From assembly GCA_023374045.1 (NCBI GenBank), contig CM041776.1, positions 143,347,296 to 143,411,295 of the forward strand: a stretch of DNA of 64,000 bases, read 5' to 3'. The stretch is from Limonium bicolor. Its lineage: Eukaryota > Streptophyta > Magnoliopsida > Caryophyllales > Plumbaginaceae. The position numbers and the translations under genes are program-made. The notes under the pieces are model-generated. The model was not told where the DNA came from and did not search any database. It saw nothing but the letters and a program-made list of their open reading frames with translations. Shown in pieces: positions 1 through 10,570 of the stretch. Positions within the stretch are counted from its first letter, which is position 1, and each line of letters starts with the position of its first letter.

Positions 1-859
1 GAGAGATAGAGTGAGAGGTGCGTTAGTTAGGACTTCCCGTTGTATACCGGATATCCGTAGTACCTAAACCCGCCCTCCACATCCCTAACTTTGAATACGT
101 GGAACAAACGCCAGAGAGAAGAAAGCCTTCTCTTAGTCGGGGAAATCCGATCTGGCAGTTAGTTAACAGTATGCAATACGACAAACATTTTGTTGTACAA
201 CAGTTTACGAGAACTTGAAGGTTTTAACTGGAGCACACCATGGAAATAGGTGCTACCAACGGGATTTTACCAATAAAAGAACGGAAATTACCGGCAACAT
301 GGGTCGACATGCTACGCAGTCGAGATACACCGCAATACCAATGATAAGAATAGCACTATGAGTGCAATGGATAAGAAAAGATAAGCGACATGAGTACCGG
401 ACAGTGGTCCGAATGAGCATAACAGTGGGATAATACAAAGCATGAGAATTAAGACTACCGAAAGGTCCAGTTAGAAACGGGAAATCCAAACCCCATTCAA
501 TGAGAAAGGTTACAAACCTGGCCGACATAGCGCAGACGACGATAAAAACGCGTACAAACTGTATACCGAAGTAGGACTACGATGTAGTGCCTAAAGGAGA
601 ATCATTACTTAGTAACCCCGACATAATGTGTGGAAACGGGAGCGAGAATTAAGACATAAGTAAGTAACGAGGGGTTCCCTCAGAAAGTGGAACACCCTGA
701 CAAATGACAGTACCGTCAAACCAACCAGGAAACTGTCGGATGGATAGTTATCCAAAATAAGAGAACATCGAAGGAGTCCCGAGGACTACCAAAGATATAG
801 AAATTAGGTGGAAGTACCATTACCGACGCACACAGTACCGGTAGCCCATCTTGCATGGC

Positions 860-879
860 GCACTTGCCATAGCAAGTGC
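860..879 (+). other. Conserved hairpin 1, copy A
   Basis: Perfect 8-bp stem GCACTTGC/GCAAGTGC around the loop CATA. The same stem with changed loops is present in B (34777-34796), C'' (48132-48151) and twice in D (52653-52672, 52711-52730). The flanks are much more diverged than the stem. Confidence 0.7.
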
Positions 880-2179
880 TACCACGGTTAAGCTACACGG
901 AAAGCCATCATGGCAAGATAGTGGAACACTACAGTCGTAATACATATTAACATCGGGTTGTAAATCCATAAGAACCAGAGGATGAGACCTTGGAAGGGCC
1001 AGACGGCCTGACCATGATGAGATGAGTCGACACACCAGTCAGCAGGGAGCTGAACTTGGACGGAATACTAAACGATATAAACTTTCGTAACGGTACAGCC
1101 TACTACAGTAACAACTGACAGTACAGTAAGAACACCAATCCCGAACCTCAAAGAGAAAAACCCAAGAGATCACTCAGTGATCCGAGCAAAACGGTATGTA
1201 AGCAATAACATACAAGGAATGTATTATAAGATACCATTGAGACTGCTGACACAACGCCTTCCAACGAGAACGGGATAAGACTCCCGAGATGACCATTAAG
1301 AATACCAGTAATAAACATTCTTCATTGAAGATGTTGGTAAACCCCGGAAACAGGGACAGAGGAAGTAAACTTAAGTTATAACCTACTAAGGATTAATGAC
1401 ATACAATCCCGACAGAGGAAAGCTCAGAGGACTCTCCCCACAGAGCGGGCATAGTCGAGCCGAACAAACTGATTAACGACAGTTAGTATTGTTTGCCTAA
1501 CTCATTAACACCCAAGCATGATGACTCATCAATGGGTGGCGTAGTCAACGAGACTTGAACGAAGCATTGAAATGGAAACGCATGATAACAAGGACAATTA
1601 CTCAATTTAGACACCGTAAGGCAGATGCCTAATACGAACCAGTACATAATTATTTAAAAACGCGCAAGTCTATGGAACGACAATATTGTCAAAGACACAA
1701 AGTAACCTCAGATCACCTGAATAGACTTCCATAGCAAGAAGCAGGATGCAACAACTTACCATGAAACATGATACTACATTTAACATGTAACCTAACGGTT
1801 GAGAGAATTAAAAGAGCTAGAATCTTATGAGGATAACCTACAGATGAGTAAGAGTACAAGGAGTGAACCGAGCACCGGCTCTCACCCAATGACATTAAGC
1901 ACTAAGAGCCTACGAGCCAAGGATGTTGACCACATCAGTACCCGGAAACCTATAAGATAATTGTGGAAGAATTGCCAGGAAAGGGCACCAATGAGAATAT
2001 TAAGATAATGTTATTGACAAGGGCGGAGAACGAACCATTCCTTTTAGGGTGGTTATACCTCCCCTTGTCGTGAGGCCATGAGTGGGAATAAACCCCTCAA
2101 AAAGGGCTTTCACTTATTAGAGATATAATACGCTTTTGTTAGAGAATGGAAACCGTAAACCTTGAGATTACCTTAGAAC

Positions 2180-2184
2180 GTACC
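2180..2184 (+). repeat. Target-site duplication, left copy (GTACC)
   Basis: GTACC directly precedes the solo LTR and is repeated at 3941-3945. The related element B has the uninterrupted site, read in reverse complement near 33499-33504. Confidence 0.85.
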
Positions 2185-3940
2185 TGTGAGCCTCGATTTT
2201 TAAACCCTATCTTATGTTGATTAGATTGATTAGGATCTAGTCGGGTTCTAGGTCCACTTATAACCTAAGGTTAATAACTATGTCAGATAACATTAATTAT
2301 TAAAACCTAAGCTAGCTCACTGGAACCTATTATGAGTCGCCACCTAATTTTTACCTAGATCAAATTAGGAAAGGAGAGTTCGGGTTCGGGGGCTTGATAT
2401 TCGACTTAATTAGGGTTCAATTACTTTCATTACCCTAGAAGAAGTCGTTTTGCCTACTTAGTTTAATTACGGCTTATTACGCGTCGTTTACATTAACTGT
2501 GCGCGAGCTCTGTTTTTTGTTGTTTTAGCATTTTTGACTGAAAAAAAGTGAAAGTTGAAATTACCTAAACTAGGGTTTCGGAGGCAGAATTAGTTCAAAT
2601 TTTGTTTCCGTCCGTAGCCACGGACCTAATGTCCGTAACCACGGACCCTAGTTAATCTATGTGAAAATAAAAGTCGAATTAAACAGAAAACAAAAATTTG
2701 AAAAGTCCGGGGCCACGGACAGGATGTCCATAGGCCCGGACATAGTTTAACAAAACCTAAATTTTTAAAATTTTAAAATCCCGCCGCCGTCCGTGGGTGT
2801 CCGTGGCCACGGACAACCCGTCCGTGGTCCCGGACCATAGGTCCGAGATCCCGGACCACCCACGGACAGGGGTTTTATGGTGGTTCCCGAAGGTGTTTTC
2901 GGCTCAAAATTTATGCACGTGTAGCCTGAAAAGTATACAATTCGTTAGTAATTGAAAGATTGCAGTTTGAAGTCGAATTATGTACGAAACTTGACGAACA
3001 AGTAACAAGGCAGAAACAAAAGTAATTAGCAATACAGAAGCGTAAAAAGGTTAGTTTGAACCCAAAATTTGACAGAGAGTTAATAAGGTCGTGGAGAGTT
3101 AGAAAGTAGAATTGCAACCTGTTTTACCTTCGAATTTAGGAGGATTCTTCACGTCGGGATTCTTCGGAGGCTCCGATGGTGCCGGTTCCGGATTGACTTC
3201 GACCTGAGCCTCTGGTTGTTGATTGTTGAAGGTGTTCTTCACGTTTTGGAGGTGGTTTGGTTGATGTTTGATGATTGTTGATGTGTTGGGAGTTGAAAAA
3301 TGTGTTTAGATGGTGATTTCGGGGGATTTTTGATGTGATTTTGGTGCTTGGATGTGCAAAAACGTGAGGAGAATGAGACGGCTGCCTTCTTTGAGGGTCT
3401 AGGGTTCTTGAGGTTCTCCTTTGATCATGGGATAAGGTTCCTTATATAGGCTTCCTTAAAGATAGAAAAATCCGGTAAAAACCGAGATTTACCGACGTTT
3501 TAGCTTAAGGGCTTCCAAAAGGAATTTGATTATGAAATTTTACACATGGGTAAAGGATGATATTTCTGAATTTTCTAAAGTGGAATCGAAATTTTTGGAC
3601 ATTGGAATATTTTAAAATTCAATTTCTCGTCAGATTCAATCAGAAATTGCTAGAAAATTATTGGTAATTCGAAAAATCAAAATTCCAACGCCATTATGCT
3701 TCAGATGTCATCCTCTATCATGGGTTAAAATTTCAAAGCATTTTGAATTGATTTGACCCTTATTTGGAGGAGAGAGAAAGCCTATAGGGGGCTTAGGAGC
3801 CTTGAAAAATTATGAAAATGCCCCTGGAGATGACTAAGCTGTCCCTAGTACTCTGAAATGTGCCGATCGAATTGGGAACCCTCACTACTAGCCTATTAGT
3901 AGAGACTCTCTTCCGGGGGGTTGAAATTTTGGGTATAACA
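2185..3940 (-). mobile_element. Solo LTR, Tat/Ogre-like, related to element II
   Basis: On the minus strand it starts TGTTATACCC and ends GGCTCACA, the same termini as the LTRs of elements I and II. It is 1756 bp long and flanked by 5-bp duplications. No internal sequence is attached, so it is what remains after recombination between two LTRs. The area after its start matches element II more closely than element I (shared ATCGGCAC and GGCTCCTAAG blocks). It has a TATATAAGG-type promoter motif (minus strand, 3440-3448), a cluster of GTCCGTGG hairpins (2610-2870) and splice-like signals at 3118 (donor) and 2926-2950 (branch point and acceptor). Confidence 0.9.
3440..3448 (-). promoter_or_regulatory. 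TATA box of the solo LTR
   Basis: Minus-strand CTATATAAG-type motif, in the same place relative to the LTR start as the TATATAAGG of element II. Likely RNA polymerase II core promoter by position and sequence. Confidence 0.5.
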
Positions 3941-3945
3941 GTACC
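3941..3945 (+). repeat. Target-site duplication, right copy (GTACC)
   Basis: Second copy of the 5-bp duplication around the solo LTR; see 2180-2184. Confidence 0.85.
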
Positions 3946-5744
3946 AGATACACAGGAATAATAAGGAAGGCTGCAGAGACAGACCTCATATCCAACACCC
4001 AGGATTTAAGGATCAGTGATCATCAAAGATAAACATCGTGAGTTCACAGTATGACACGTCAAGTGACCAACGCTCAGAAGAGCTTGTGATTTAATGGGTG
4101 ACACTTTCAGTAACCGATTAAATTACATGGTAAATAACATCATAAGGGATGGAAGAACGTGAGAGAGACTGACCTACTTACGAACCCGAAATTGAATCAG
4201 AACACCTTCATATTAAGAGATAACCATTTTACAACACGGTACGACAACCACCATATACCAGAATTAGAGTACTCCCAGTGTGTTTACTCTAAGAAGGGAT
4301 TGAGCATAAGATAAGATGTTAGAATAAGTGAGTTAGTAGTTGCACTATCAATGGGCAACATGGTAAAGGCCAACTACCACGGTAGCAGAGGTCATAAGGA
4401 CAATACCTATATAAGTGGATTAAGTCATGGTGTGCAGTAAAGCGACCATTATGTATAAGCCGTCAAATATTGACACTGAGGCAATTAGATTTATGAGCTA
4501 AGACCGACATAAGTAAGAAATAAGATGGTAGACGAACTGTGCATTGACGCCAGTAATCTAGATTATGTGAGGTAAGATTTCACAGGAAGCACACTTTCCA
4601 TTCCTTAAGGAACTATAAGTGCGTTCCTAGTAGAACAAAATATGAGAAACAAGATAAGAGGCTCTATGGAAAGAGACCTCAGTTACTAAGAGACCGAGTC
4701 AGTACGGAATACAGAAAGGAGCTAGAGCATACCAAACCCAAGAACATAGTAAATGGATTTCCCTTGATTAACTTCAAGAAGAACAATAAGTGTTATTATG
4801 GAACGATGAAAGAGGAGATCGACAATAGAATACCTCGTAGTTAGCAATGGCTAAACGTGTGACGGACACTACGAGTTTACTAAAACGAGACGTGGGACGA
4901 ATGCACCCCACAGGGGCTTGCAGGCCTGACACGCTCATTTATGAGTTAGTCGGGTAAGAAGTAATGTACCAGTAAGGTACCCCATGCATGTAGACAAGCG
5001 GTGTAAGGAACATGAGAAGTAGTCGACTCCGTACCACGGTCAACAACGCAAGATCAGACAAGAGCAGTTACTACCACAAACAGTCGAAGAGAAGGAATTC
5101 AGTTGAACCAACAACACAAAGAAATCAGAGAACAAATAATTAAGGACCATGAAGTGCGAAGAGCACGGATTGCTAAGTACAGAGATTGGACATGTCTTAA
5201 GGCGTTAGAGATTAAACTGTAAAACACATTAAGCACTAAACAGTAGTTTGAGATTAAGAATCATCCTCAGACCAAAGGTCAGTTGGAAAGAACGATTTAG
5301 ACACTTGAGAGAACACTAAGAGTATGAACGTTAGATCTTCAGGGAGAATGGATAGACGAGTTACAATTCATTAAGGCTGTGTATATTTAAAGATAACACG
5401 TGTCCATTGAGGGACCTTTACTACTAAATTATAAGCATGCAGGATGAGGATATACAATACTATAAAAGGATAAGAAAGGCAAACTAAGCCTAGGGTTATC
5501 AGAGTCGCACAGCGGAAGCTAGCAGATTAGTATCTAGGAGATTAGACCAAACTAAGTTAAGAAAATGGTATAAGTACCGTTAAGAACCCTCGATACAGAG
5601 ACTAAGCCATTAACATAGTTATGACCATCTGATCGAATTATGAGTGAGATAGATGACATGGAAGCTAGACCGCTTGGTGAGAATTAGACATCTTGATCCT
5701 ATGTTCAAGGATGATATAATGTTGATTACGTGGGCGTAATCCAT
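3946..5744 (+). mobile_element. Chromovirus copy A, 3' part of the internal region, decayed pol
   Basis: Continuation of copy A after the solo LTR, matching B on the opposite strand (about 31730-33500). All frames carry many stops. The 3' third resembles integrase and chromodomain coding sequence (listed separately). Weak resemblance to the end of RNase H can be argued near 4010-4110. A block around 4810-5060, ending in GAAGTAGTCGACTCC, is also present in B, C'' and D. Reverse transcriptase is not recognisable, and the space available looks too short for it. Confidence 0.7.
5264..5705 (+). pseudogene. Remnant of integrase C-terminal part and chromodomain (copy A)
   Basis: Read across stops and frame changes, 5264-5450 resembles the end of the integrase core of Ty3/gypsy elements (the GQ-ERTI-TLE and H-SI segments). 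5588-5700 resembles the start and middle of a chromodomain, including an LDTETK-like stretch and an SNYE-like stretch. Element B has the same region on the minus strand (31780-32200) with several of the same stops, so the damage predates the split of A and B. It encodes nothing functional. The assignment rests on short similarities and on the position just before a polypurine tract. Confidence 0.55.
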
Positions 5745-5759
5745 TTTAAGGGGGGTAGA
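5745..5759 (+). promoter_or_regulatory. Upstream polypurine tract, copy A
   Basis: TTTTAAGGGGGGTAGAG, almost the same sequence as the true polypurine tract of this family, but not followed by an LTR. Matching sites occur in B (31707-31727, minus strand) and D (55619-55635). It closes the coding region and opens a 3' UTR of about 0.9-1.2 kb. Confidence 0.6.
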
Positions 5760-6621
5760 GCGAAAACCGCTTAGCATATGTTTATGTACTGAGTACGTAA
5801 ACTACGGTGTGCATAGCACAAAAGAATTTGAGAATTTGTTTTACATAAACATTTTGAGATAAATTATGGTTATTGCGTACAGGTGATGCGAATACCATAC
5901 ATATTAAGTACCTATCTTGTTAACTCCGGTGTTAGTACAAGTTAAGAGAATTAGTGAAGAGGATTAAGGATACTTAAGGAATATATGAGAGATGAGACGA
6001 TATGAAAGTATGTGTGAGATAAGAGTAAGATAACACTATGAGATATTATTTGATATGAGTGTGAGGTAGGAAATAGTAATGCTATGAGTTATAAGATGGT
6101 GAAAATTGGTATGAAACTGATATAGAACTTAGTAGGAATGAGAGTCCTGAGGTAATTACTAAGAGATGAATTGGGAATGTTGATGGACTGAGTCCACACC
6201 TTGGACATGTAATGATTACGATTAGAAACACTAAAAAGATAGAAAATTGGAAATGAGTGAATTATTTGATTTTTGAAAATGACGTGGGAGGTGGAACTTG
6301 ATTTTCTAGGGATCAAGGGAAACTGAACACAAATTGGGGTGGAGGGATAGTTCAACACTGATGCTGATCACATCAGGGTTGGATGACTCCTGAAACTCCC
6401 TACCAGTGGTCGCAAGTTAATCATGCTCAGGATAGAGGCATTAGGATAAAACGAAATTGAAGTTGATTCTATTTTCAAATAGAGGGAATTATCCTTCACT
6501 TGACCTCGTAAAAAGGATTTCCTTTTTACTGAGTCTCGCCCATGAAGTCGAGGACGCATGAGCCTTTGTCTTCGGACCGGTGATATGGGGAGAACAGAGT
6601 TGTTTTGTATTCTAGCCCATG
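5760..6621 (+). mobile_element. Chromovirus copy A, 3' UTR, truncated
   Basis: Non-coding stretch corresponding to about 30850-31710 of element B on the other strand. It stops near 6621, about 300 bases before the LTR would start, and is fused to Tat/Ogre tail repeats. The open frames here (6089-6358, 6368-6673 minus strand) are not conserved as protein and the second runs across the junction. No function is seen beyond homology to the 3' UTR of B and D. Confidence 0.7.
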
Positions 6622-6626
6622 ACACC

Positions 6627-6890
6627 TTAAAATGCTCGGCGTATCCCATTGAAACTTCAGGTTCCCGATTCAAACTTCAGGTTCCCGACACCTTATAATG
6701 CTCGGCGTATCCCATTCAAACTTCAGGTTCCCGACACCTTATAATGCTCGGCGTATCCCATTCAAACTTCAGGTACCCGACACCTTATAATGCTCAGCGT
6801 ATCTCATTCAAACTTCAGGTTCCCGACACCTTATAATGCTCGGTGTATTCCATTTAATTTTAGGTTACCGACACCTTAGATGCTCGGTCT
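6627..6890 (+). repeat. Minisatellite, about 45-bp units
   Basis: Five to six units with the core AGGTTCCCGACACCTTATAA and then TGCTCGGCGTATCCCATTC. Same family as 14070-14425. Confidence 0.9.
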
Positions 6891-7168
6891 AGATTATTCA
6901 CTGTTCGTTCGGTCCACTTTTTCATATTTTTGGTAGTTGGCGCCTCTTAATAGCCCAACACATTTAGCTTTTTCTTTTAGGTGGTTGGCACCTCATAATA
7001 GCCCAATAATCTCAGACTTTTCTTCTAGGTAGCTAGCGCCTCATAATAGCTCAGCACAATCATCAGACTCGGCAGAAATCTAAGACAAGGAGTTTATTCG
7101 GTATCGGACAAAATTTTGGGGTATCACTCAAGCATCAACTATTCTTTTCATATTAACTACAAAGTCTA

Positions 7169-7185
7169 GTTGACGGGGGGCAATC
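7169..7185 (+). promoter_or_regulatory. Polypurine tract before the LTR at 7186
   Basis: GTTGACGGGGGGCAATC immediately before TGTTATACCC; identical at 14711-14727 and, with the same core, at 27393-27409. Expected primer site for plus-strand DNA synthesis. Confidence 0.8.
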
Positions 7186-7948
7186 TGTTATACCCAAAAT
7201 TTCAACCCCCTCGGAGTAGTCTCTAAGGCATACGTGTTACAAAGGGCAAAATGGTCAAAATGCACCAATGCAGGATTTTCCAAGGACATTCTCGGGATTT
7301 TCTATTTTCATATGACTTGTTCATTATCTCCAAATACTTCCAAATATCATAGTCATTATGAAAGGTATTTCGTGATTTTCTGTTAATATTTATTCCGGAA
7401 ATTAAGCTTTTAATAAGCTAGTTTCTTTAATAATTAACACATGAAATAGCCTCAAAAGAGAAATAAAAGGGTTTTCAAAATTAAAATAAAATTATCACAT
7501 GGTTAGCATGACTACATACAGTCATAAACCTGAAATTATTTTATTTGGAACCTTATCCCAAAATTTAAAAGAGAAATTCAATCATTTTTGCAATTTTCTC
7601 TCTCCTCTGGAAAATACCAAAGTCAAAACAAAGTGTCATGAAATTTTAACACAAGGTAGAGGATGATTCTTAGAGACTAATGCCGTTGGAATTTCATTAT
7701 TTCGACTTTCCAATCGTAAGTTATGAATTATGGGAGATTCCAGATTGTAAGATTTTTATCTAATCGGTTATTTATCGAAATAACCTGATTCCAACTCTCA
7801 AAATTCCTAAACATCGTCTTTTATCTTTGGTTAAAATTTTGGAATTTTTATCAACCTGTAGCATGTTTTAAAAAATCAGATTCTCTTAGAGCACAAAATC
7901 AGGGTTTTAGATAAAAATCTTGTTCTATCAACTTGACCATGCTCTTTC

Positions 7949-7955
7949 TATAAAA
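7949..7955 (+). promoter_or_regulatory. TATA box, element I 5' LTR
   Basis: TATAAAA at offset 763 from the LTR start, at exactly the same offset as TATAAAA at 15491-15497 in the 3' LTR. Confidence 0.6.
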
Positions 7956-8286
7956 TGCCTTCTAAAAAACGACCTAGGGCAGGGGAAAACATTCCCAAAG
8001 TCAGAAGAGGCAGCCGTCAAGCTTCTCCCCATGTTCTTACACTTCCAAGCCTCAAATCAATACCGAAACCCTCCTGAAATCACCCCGAAGCCACTGAAAA
8101 CACAATATTCCTTCTCCATCAGACTTCCAAACACAAAACCACCAGCAATACAGAAGCAAAAACATCCTTAGCAACACAAGGAAGAAGGGTCCAGAAGCTC
8201 GGGTCGAAGTTGAACCGGATCGGCCCCAACGAAGCTTTCAGAGATTCCCGACGTGAAGAAATAGCAAATTTTCAAAATCAAAACAG

Positions 8287-8478
8287 GTTAAAAACCAAAT
8301 TCTCTAACCTTTCTGATCTTAATACACTTCTGATTGAAATTTCTAATCGAATTGAATTTTCCTTGCTTCTAAATTAAGGTTTGTTTGTGTTTCTGTCTAA
8401 TAACTTGTTAACTAAGTTTCGTATTAATTTTGATTCAAATTGAATTCTTTCAATTACTAACATCTTTATATCTTTCAG
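8287..8478 (+). promoter_or_regulatory. Candidate intron within the LTR leader, element I
   Basis: Donor-like AACAG then GTTAAA at 8287; TACTAAC branch-point motif at 8455-8461; pyrimidine-rich stretch and acceptor TTTCAG ending at 8478. The interval is AT-rich and 192 bp long. Equivalent signals, with similar length, are in element II (19894-20097, 204 bp) and in the solo LTR (minus strand, 3118 down to 2926, 193 bp). Splicing itself is inferred. Confidence 0.45.
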
Positions 8479-9214
8479 GCTACGTACCCATAAAATTTGA
8501 GTCAAAAACACCGTCGGGAACCATCAGAAAACCCCTGTCCGTGACCTCGGACCTATGGTCCGGGACCACGGACGGGTTGTTCGTGGCCACGGACACCCAC
8601 GGACGGCGGCGGGACTTTAAAATTTCAAAATTTAGGTTTTTCTAAATAGTGTCCGGGCCCACGGACAGCTTGTCCGTGGCCCCGGACTTTTCAAAATTTC
8701 ATTTTTTTACTTAAATCCGACTTTTCTGTATAATTAGGTTAACTGGGGTCCGTGGTCTCGGACATGGGGTCCGTGGCTACGGACGTAAACGAAATTTGAC
8801 CTAATTCTGCCTCCGAAACCTTAGTTTAGGTGTTCTTAATTTCACTTTTATTTTCTGTCAAAAAATGTTAAAAAATAAAAAAAATCAGAAGTGTGCACTT
8901 AGGTTAAAATGACTCGTAATAAGCCGTAATTAAACTAAGTAGAGGAAAAACGACTTCTTGGGTAATGAAAGTAATTGAACCCTAAAAAAAGTCGAATACC
9001 AAGCCCCCGAACCCGAACTCTACCTTTCCTAATTTATCCTAGGTTAAAATTAGGTGGCGACTCATAATAGGTTCCAGTGAGCTAGCTTAGGTTTTGATAA
9101 GTATTGTTATACGACATAGTTATTAACCTTAGGTTATAAGTGGACCTAAAACCCGGTTAGATCCTAATCAATTTAATCAACATAGGATAGGGTTTAAAAT
9201 CGAGGCTCACAGAC

Positions 9215-9232
9215 TGGCGACTCTGCTGGGGG
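9215..9232 (+). promoter_or_regulatory. Primer binding site, tRNA-Arg type (element I)
   Basis: TGGCGACTCTGCTGGGG starts three bases after the LTR end. Its complement resembles the 3' end of plant tRNA-Arg with CCA. A tRNA-Arg primer is known for the Ogre group of plant Ty3/gypsy elements. Confidence 0.75.
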
Positions 9233-10204
9233 ACAACTTCTTAATTTTAACTTGTTTAATTTTAAGAAAGAGGGCTTAACTCGAAAAATTGTTTATTTAT
9301 GGCTTTATTACTTTGTTTGTTTACTTTTGTGCGCACTTTAATTTTATGCACCTTTGCATCATATGAGAGCGAGGGTCCATGCAAACCGATTTCACCCCGG
9401 GACCCGCTTGAGGGTCTCCTGTCAGGGACTCACAGCTTTTAGGTGATGTGAATAAGCGGGGGAAAAGAGGAGGATGTCGTCTAACCACATCCCCTTAATA
9501 CCTGGGCTTTAGCCCCAAGCGTTTTCTTGGCAGTGCCCTTACCAAACCTTGTTTGGTCATTCAAAGACCCAACCGTAGACGCACACCTCTTGGTGATGTG
9601 AAGAAAGTGGAGAAGCCTAAAGAGAATAGGGTGCACGCCCTATTCCTTTGTGGTAACCTGGGCCCATGCCCCAAGCACCTCTCCGGATCGATCCATACCC
9701 GAATTGGATAAGCGTCGAGTGAGGACATGTTGAATTTGTGTGGGCCTTGATTGCTTGTATGATCGGCCCACTACCCAGCCTAAGAATTGATAGGAACTTT
9801 TCCAACATCAACTCAGCCCAACCCGAATTTATGACTCTATTGTTTGCGGCCCAAAGGCCCTGTTTGGTTTGAATGAATGAATTGTTTGTTGGGGCTCCGG
9901 CCCAAAAGTTTAGACTTAGGTGATTTCTCTCTTTTGGCCCAATTTGAATTATCAATTTAGTTCTAGGCCCATGAAAAACAAATCCACCTAAAATAATCTG
10001 TGGGGCATGAAAATCCATCAGGCCTTTCCATTTCAAGGTTTATTCTAGTCTAGGAAGATCTTTTCACTCGGGCTTTGGCCCAAATCCTAGATCTAGGTAT
10101 CATCTTTCAGGCCCAATCAGAATCACTCGTTCAGACTTCGGCCCTAATTTCAAATTCGCATTTAGGACATGGTCTAGAAATCATTTCAGCCCATGAACCT
10201 TACT

Positions 10205-10570
10205 TCAAGCCCAAACACATTCTGGCCCAAGTGCCAAATTTTCAAAACGTTCTGGCCCAAGTGCCACATTCTTAAAACGTTCTGGTCCAGGCACCGTGTT
10301 TTCACAACACTCCGGCCCAAGTGCCACACCTTCACAACACTTTAGCCCAGGTTCCACATTCTCAAAACATTTCGGCCCAAGTGCCACATTCCCATAACAC
10401 TCCGGCCCATGTGCCACATATTCACAACATTCCGGCCCAGGTGCCATATTCTCCAAGCATTTTGGCTTAAGCATCAGTTCACAGCTCATGAGTCATTCCG
10501 GCCCGTGTGCCTCTCCTCCAACTCATTCGGGCCTTAATACCTACCCACAATCTTCAAGACATTCCAGTTC
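10205..10570 (+). repeat. Minisatellite, about 30-bp units
   Basis: About eleven imperfect units around CGGCCCAAGTGCCACATTC followed by ACAACACT. They produce a spurious minus-strand open frame (10205-10489) of repeated VALGPE-like peptides. Lies just before gag. Confidence 0.85.

Larger units (their letters stand above)
1..2184 (+). mobile_element. Chromovirus copy A, 5' part of the internal region, non-coding/decayed
   Basis: This is the reverse-complement counterpart of about 33500-35660 in element B, with long stretches nearly identical. It begins within roughly 100 bases of where the primer site would be, judging by B, so the 5' LTR lies outside the window. Every frame is broken by stops and no Gag can be recognised; element D has about 1.1-1.2 kb more here, the size of its gag. 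The stretch carries the hairpin at 860-879 and the second stem near 996-1009, both shared with B, C'' and D. Around 1950-2110 there are weak resemblances to the protease-reverse transcriptase linker of chromoviruses, too weak to call. It is interrupted at 2184 by a solo LTR. Confidence 0.75.
6622..7185 (+). mobile_element. 3' tail of a Tat/Ogre element upstream of element I
   Basis: Nearly identical to the tail of element I at about 14085-14727: 45-bp repeats, then three related units, then the polypurine tract. Having such a tail directly before the 5' LTR of element I means that LTR is shared by two copies, an LTR-internal-LTR-internal chain, or arose by recombination. The rest of the upstream copy is missing; at 6621 it meets copy A. 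Confidence 0.8.
7186..9211 (+). mobile_element. Element I 5' LTR (Tat/Ogre-like), 2026 bp
   Basis: Starts TGTTATACCC and ends GGCTCACA. It is followed three bases later by a primer site matching tRNA-Arg. Compared by eye with the 3' LTR over its first ~560 bp there are about 13 substitutions and no indels, roughly 2.3% divergence. It contains a TATA box at 7949, a candidate short intron at 8287-8478, and a cluster of GTCCGTGG-type hairpins at 8536-8610 and 8650-8790. The open frame at 7920-8171 overlaps the TATA box and would not be on the transcript. Confidence 0.92.

Noticed and set aside
1950..2110. Protease-reverse transcriptase linker in copy A, and RNase H end at 4010-4110
   Set aside because: Only short, frame-hopping similarities, with too little space between them for a reverse transcriptase. 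Not strong enough to annotate.
7920..8171. 83-codon open frame conserved at 15462-15713
   Set aside because: The conservation comes from the two being LTRs of one element. The start lies upstream of the TATA box, so the frame would not be transcribed as such.
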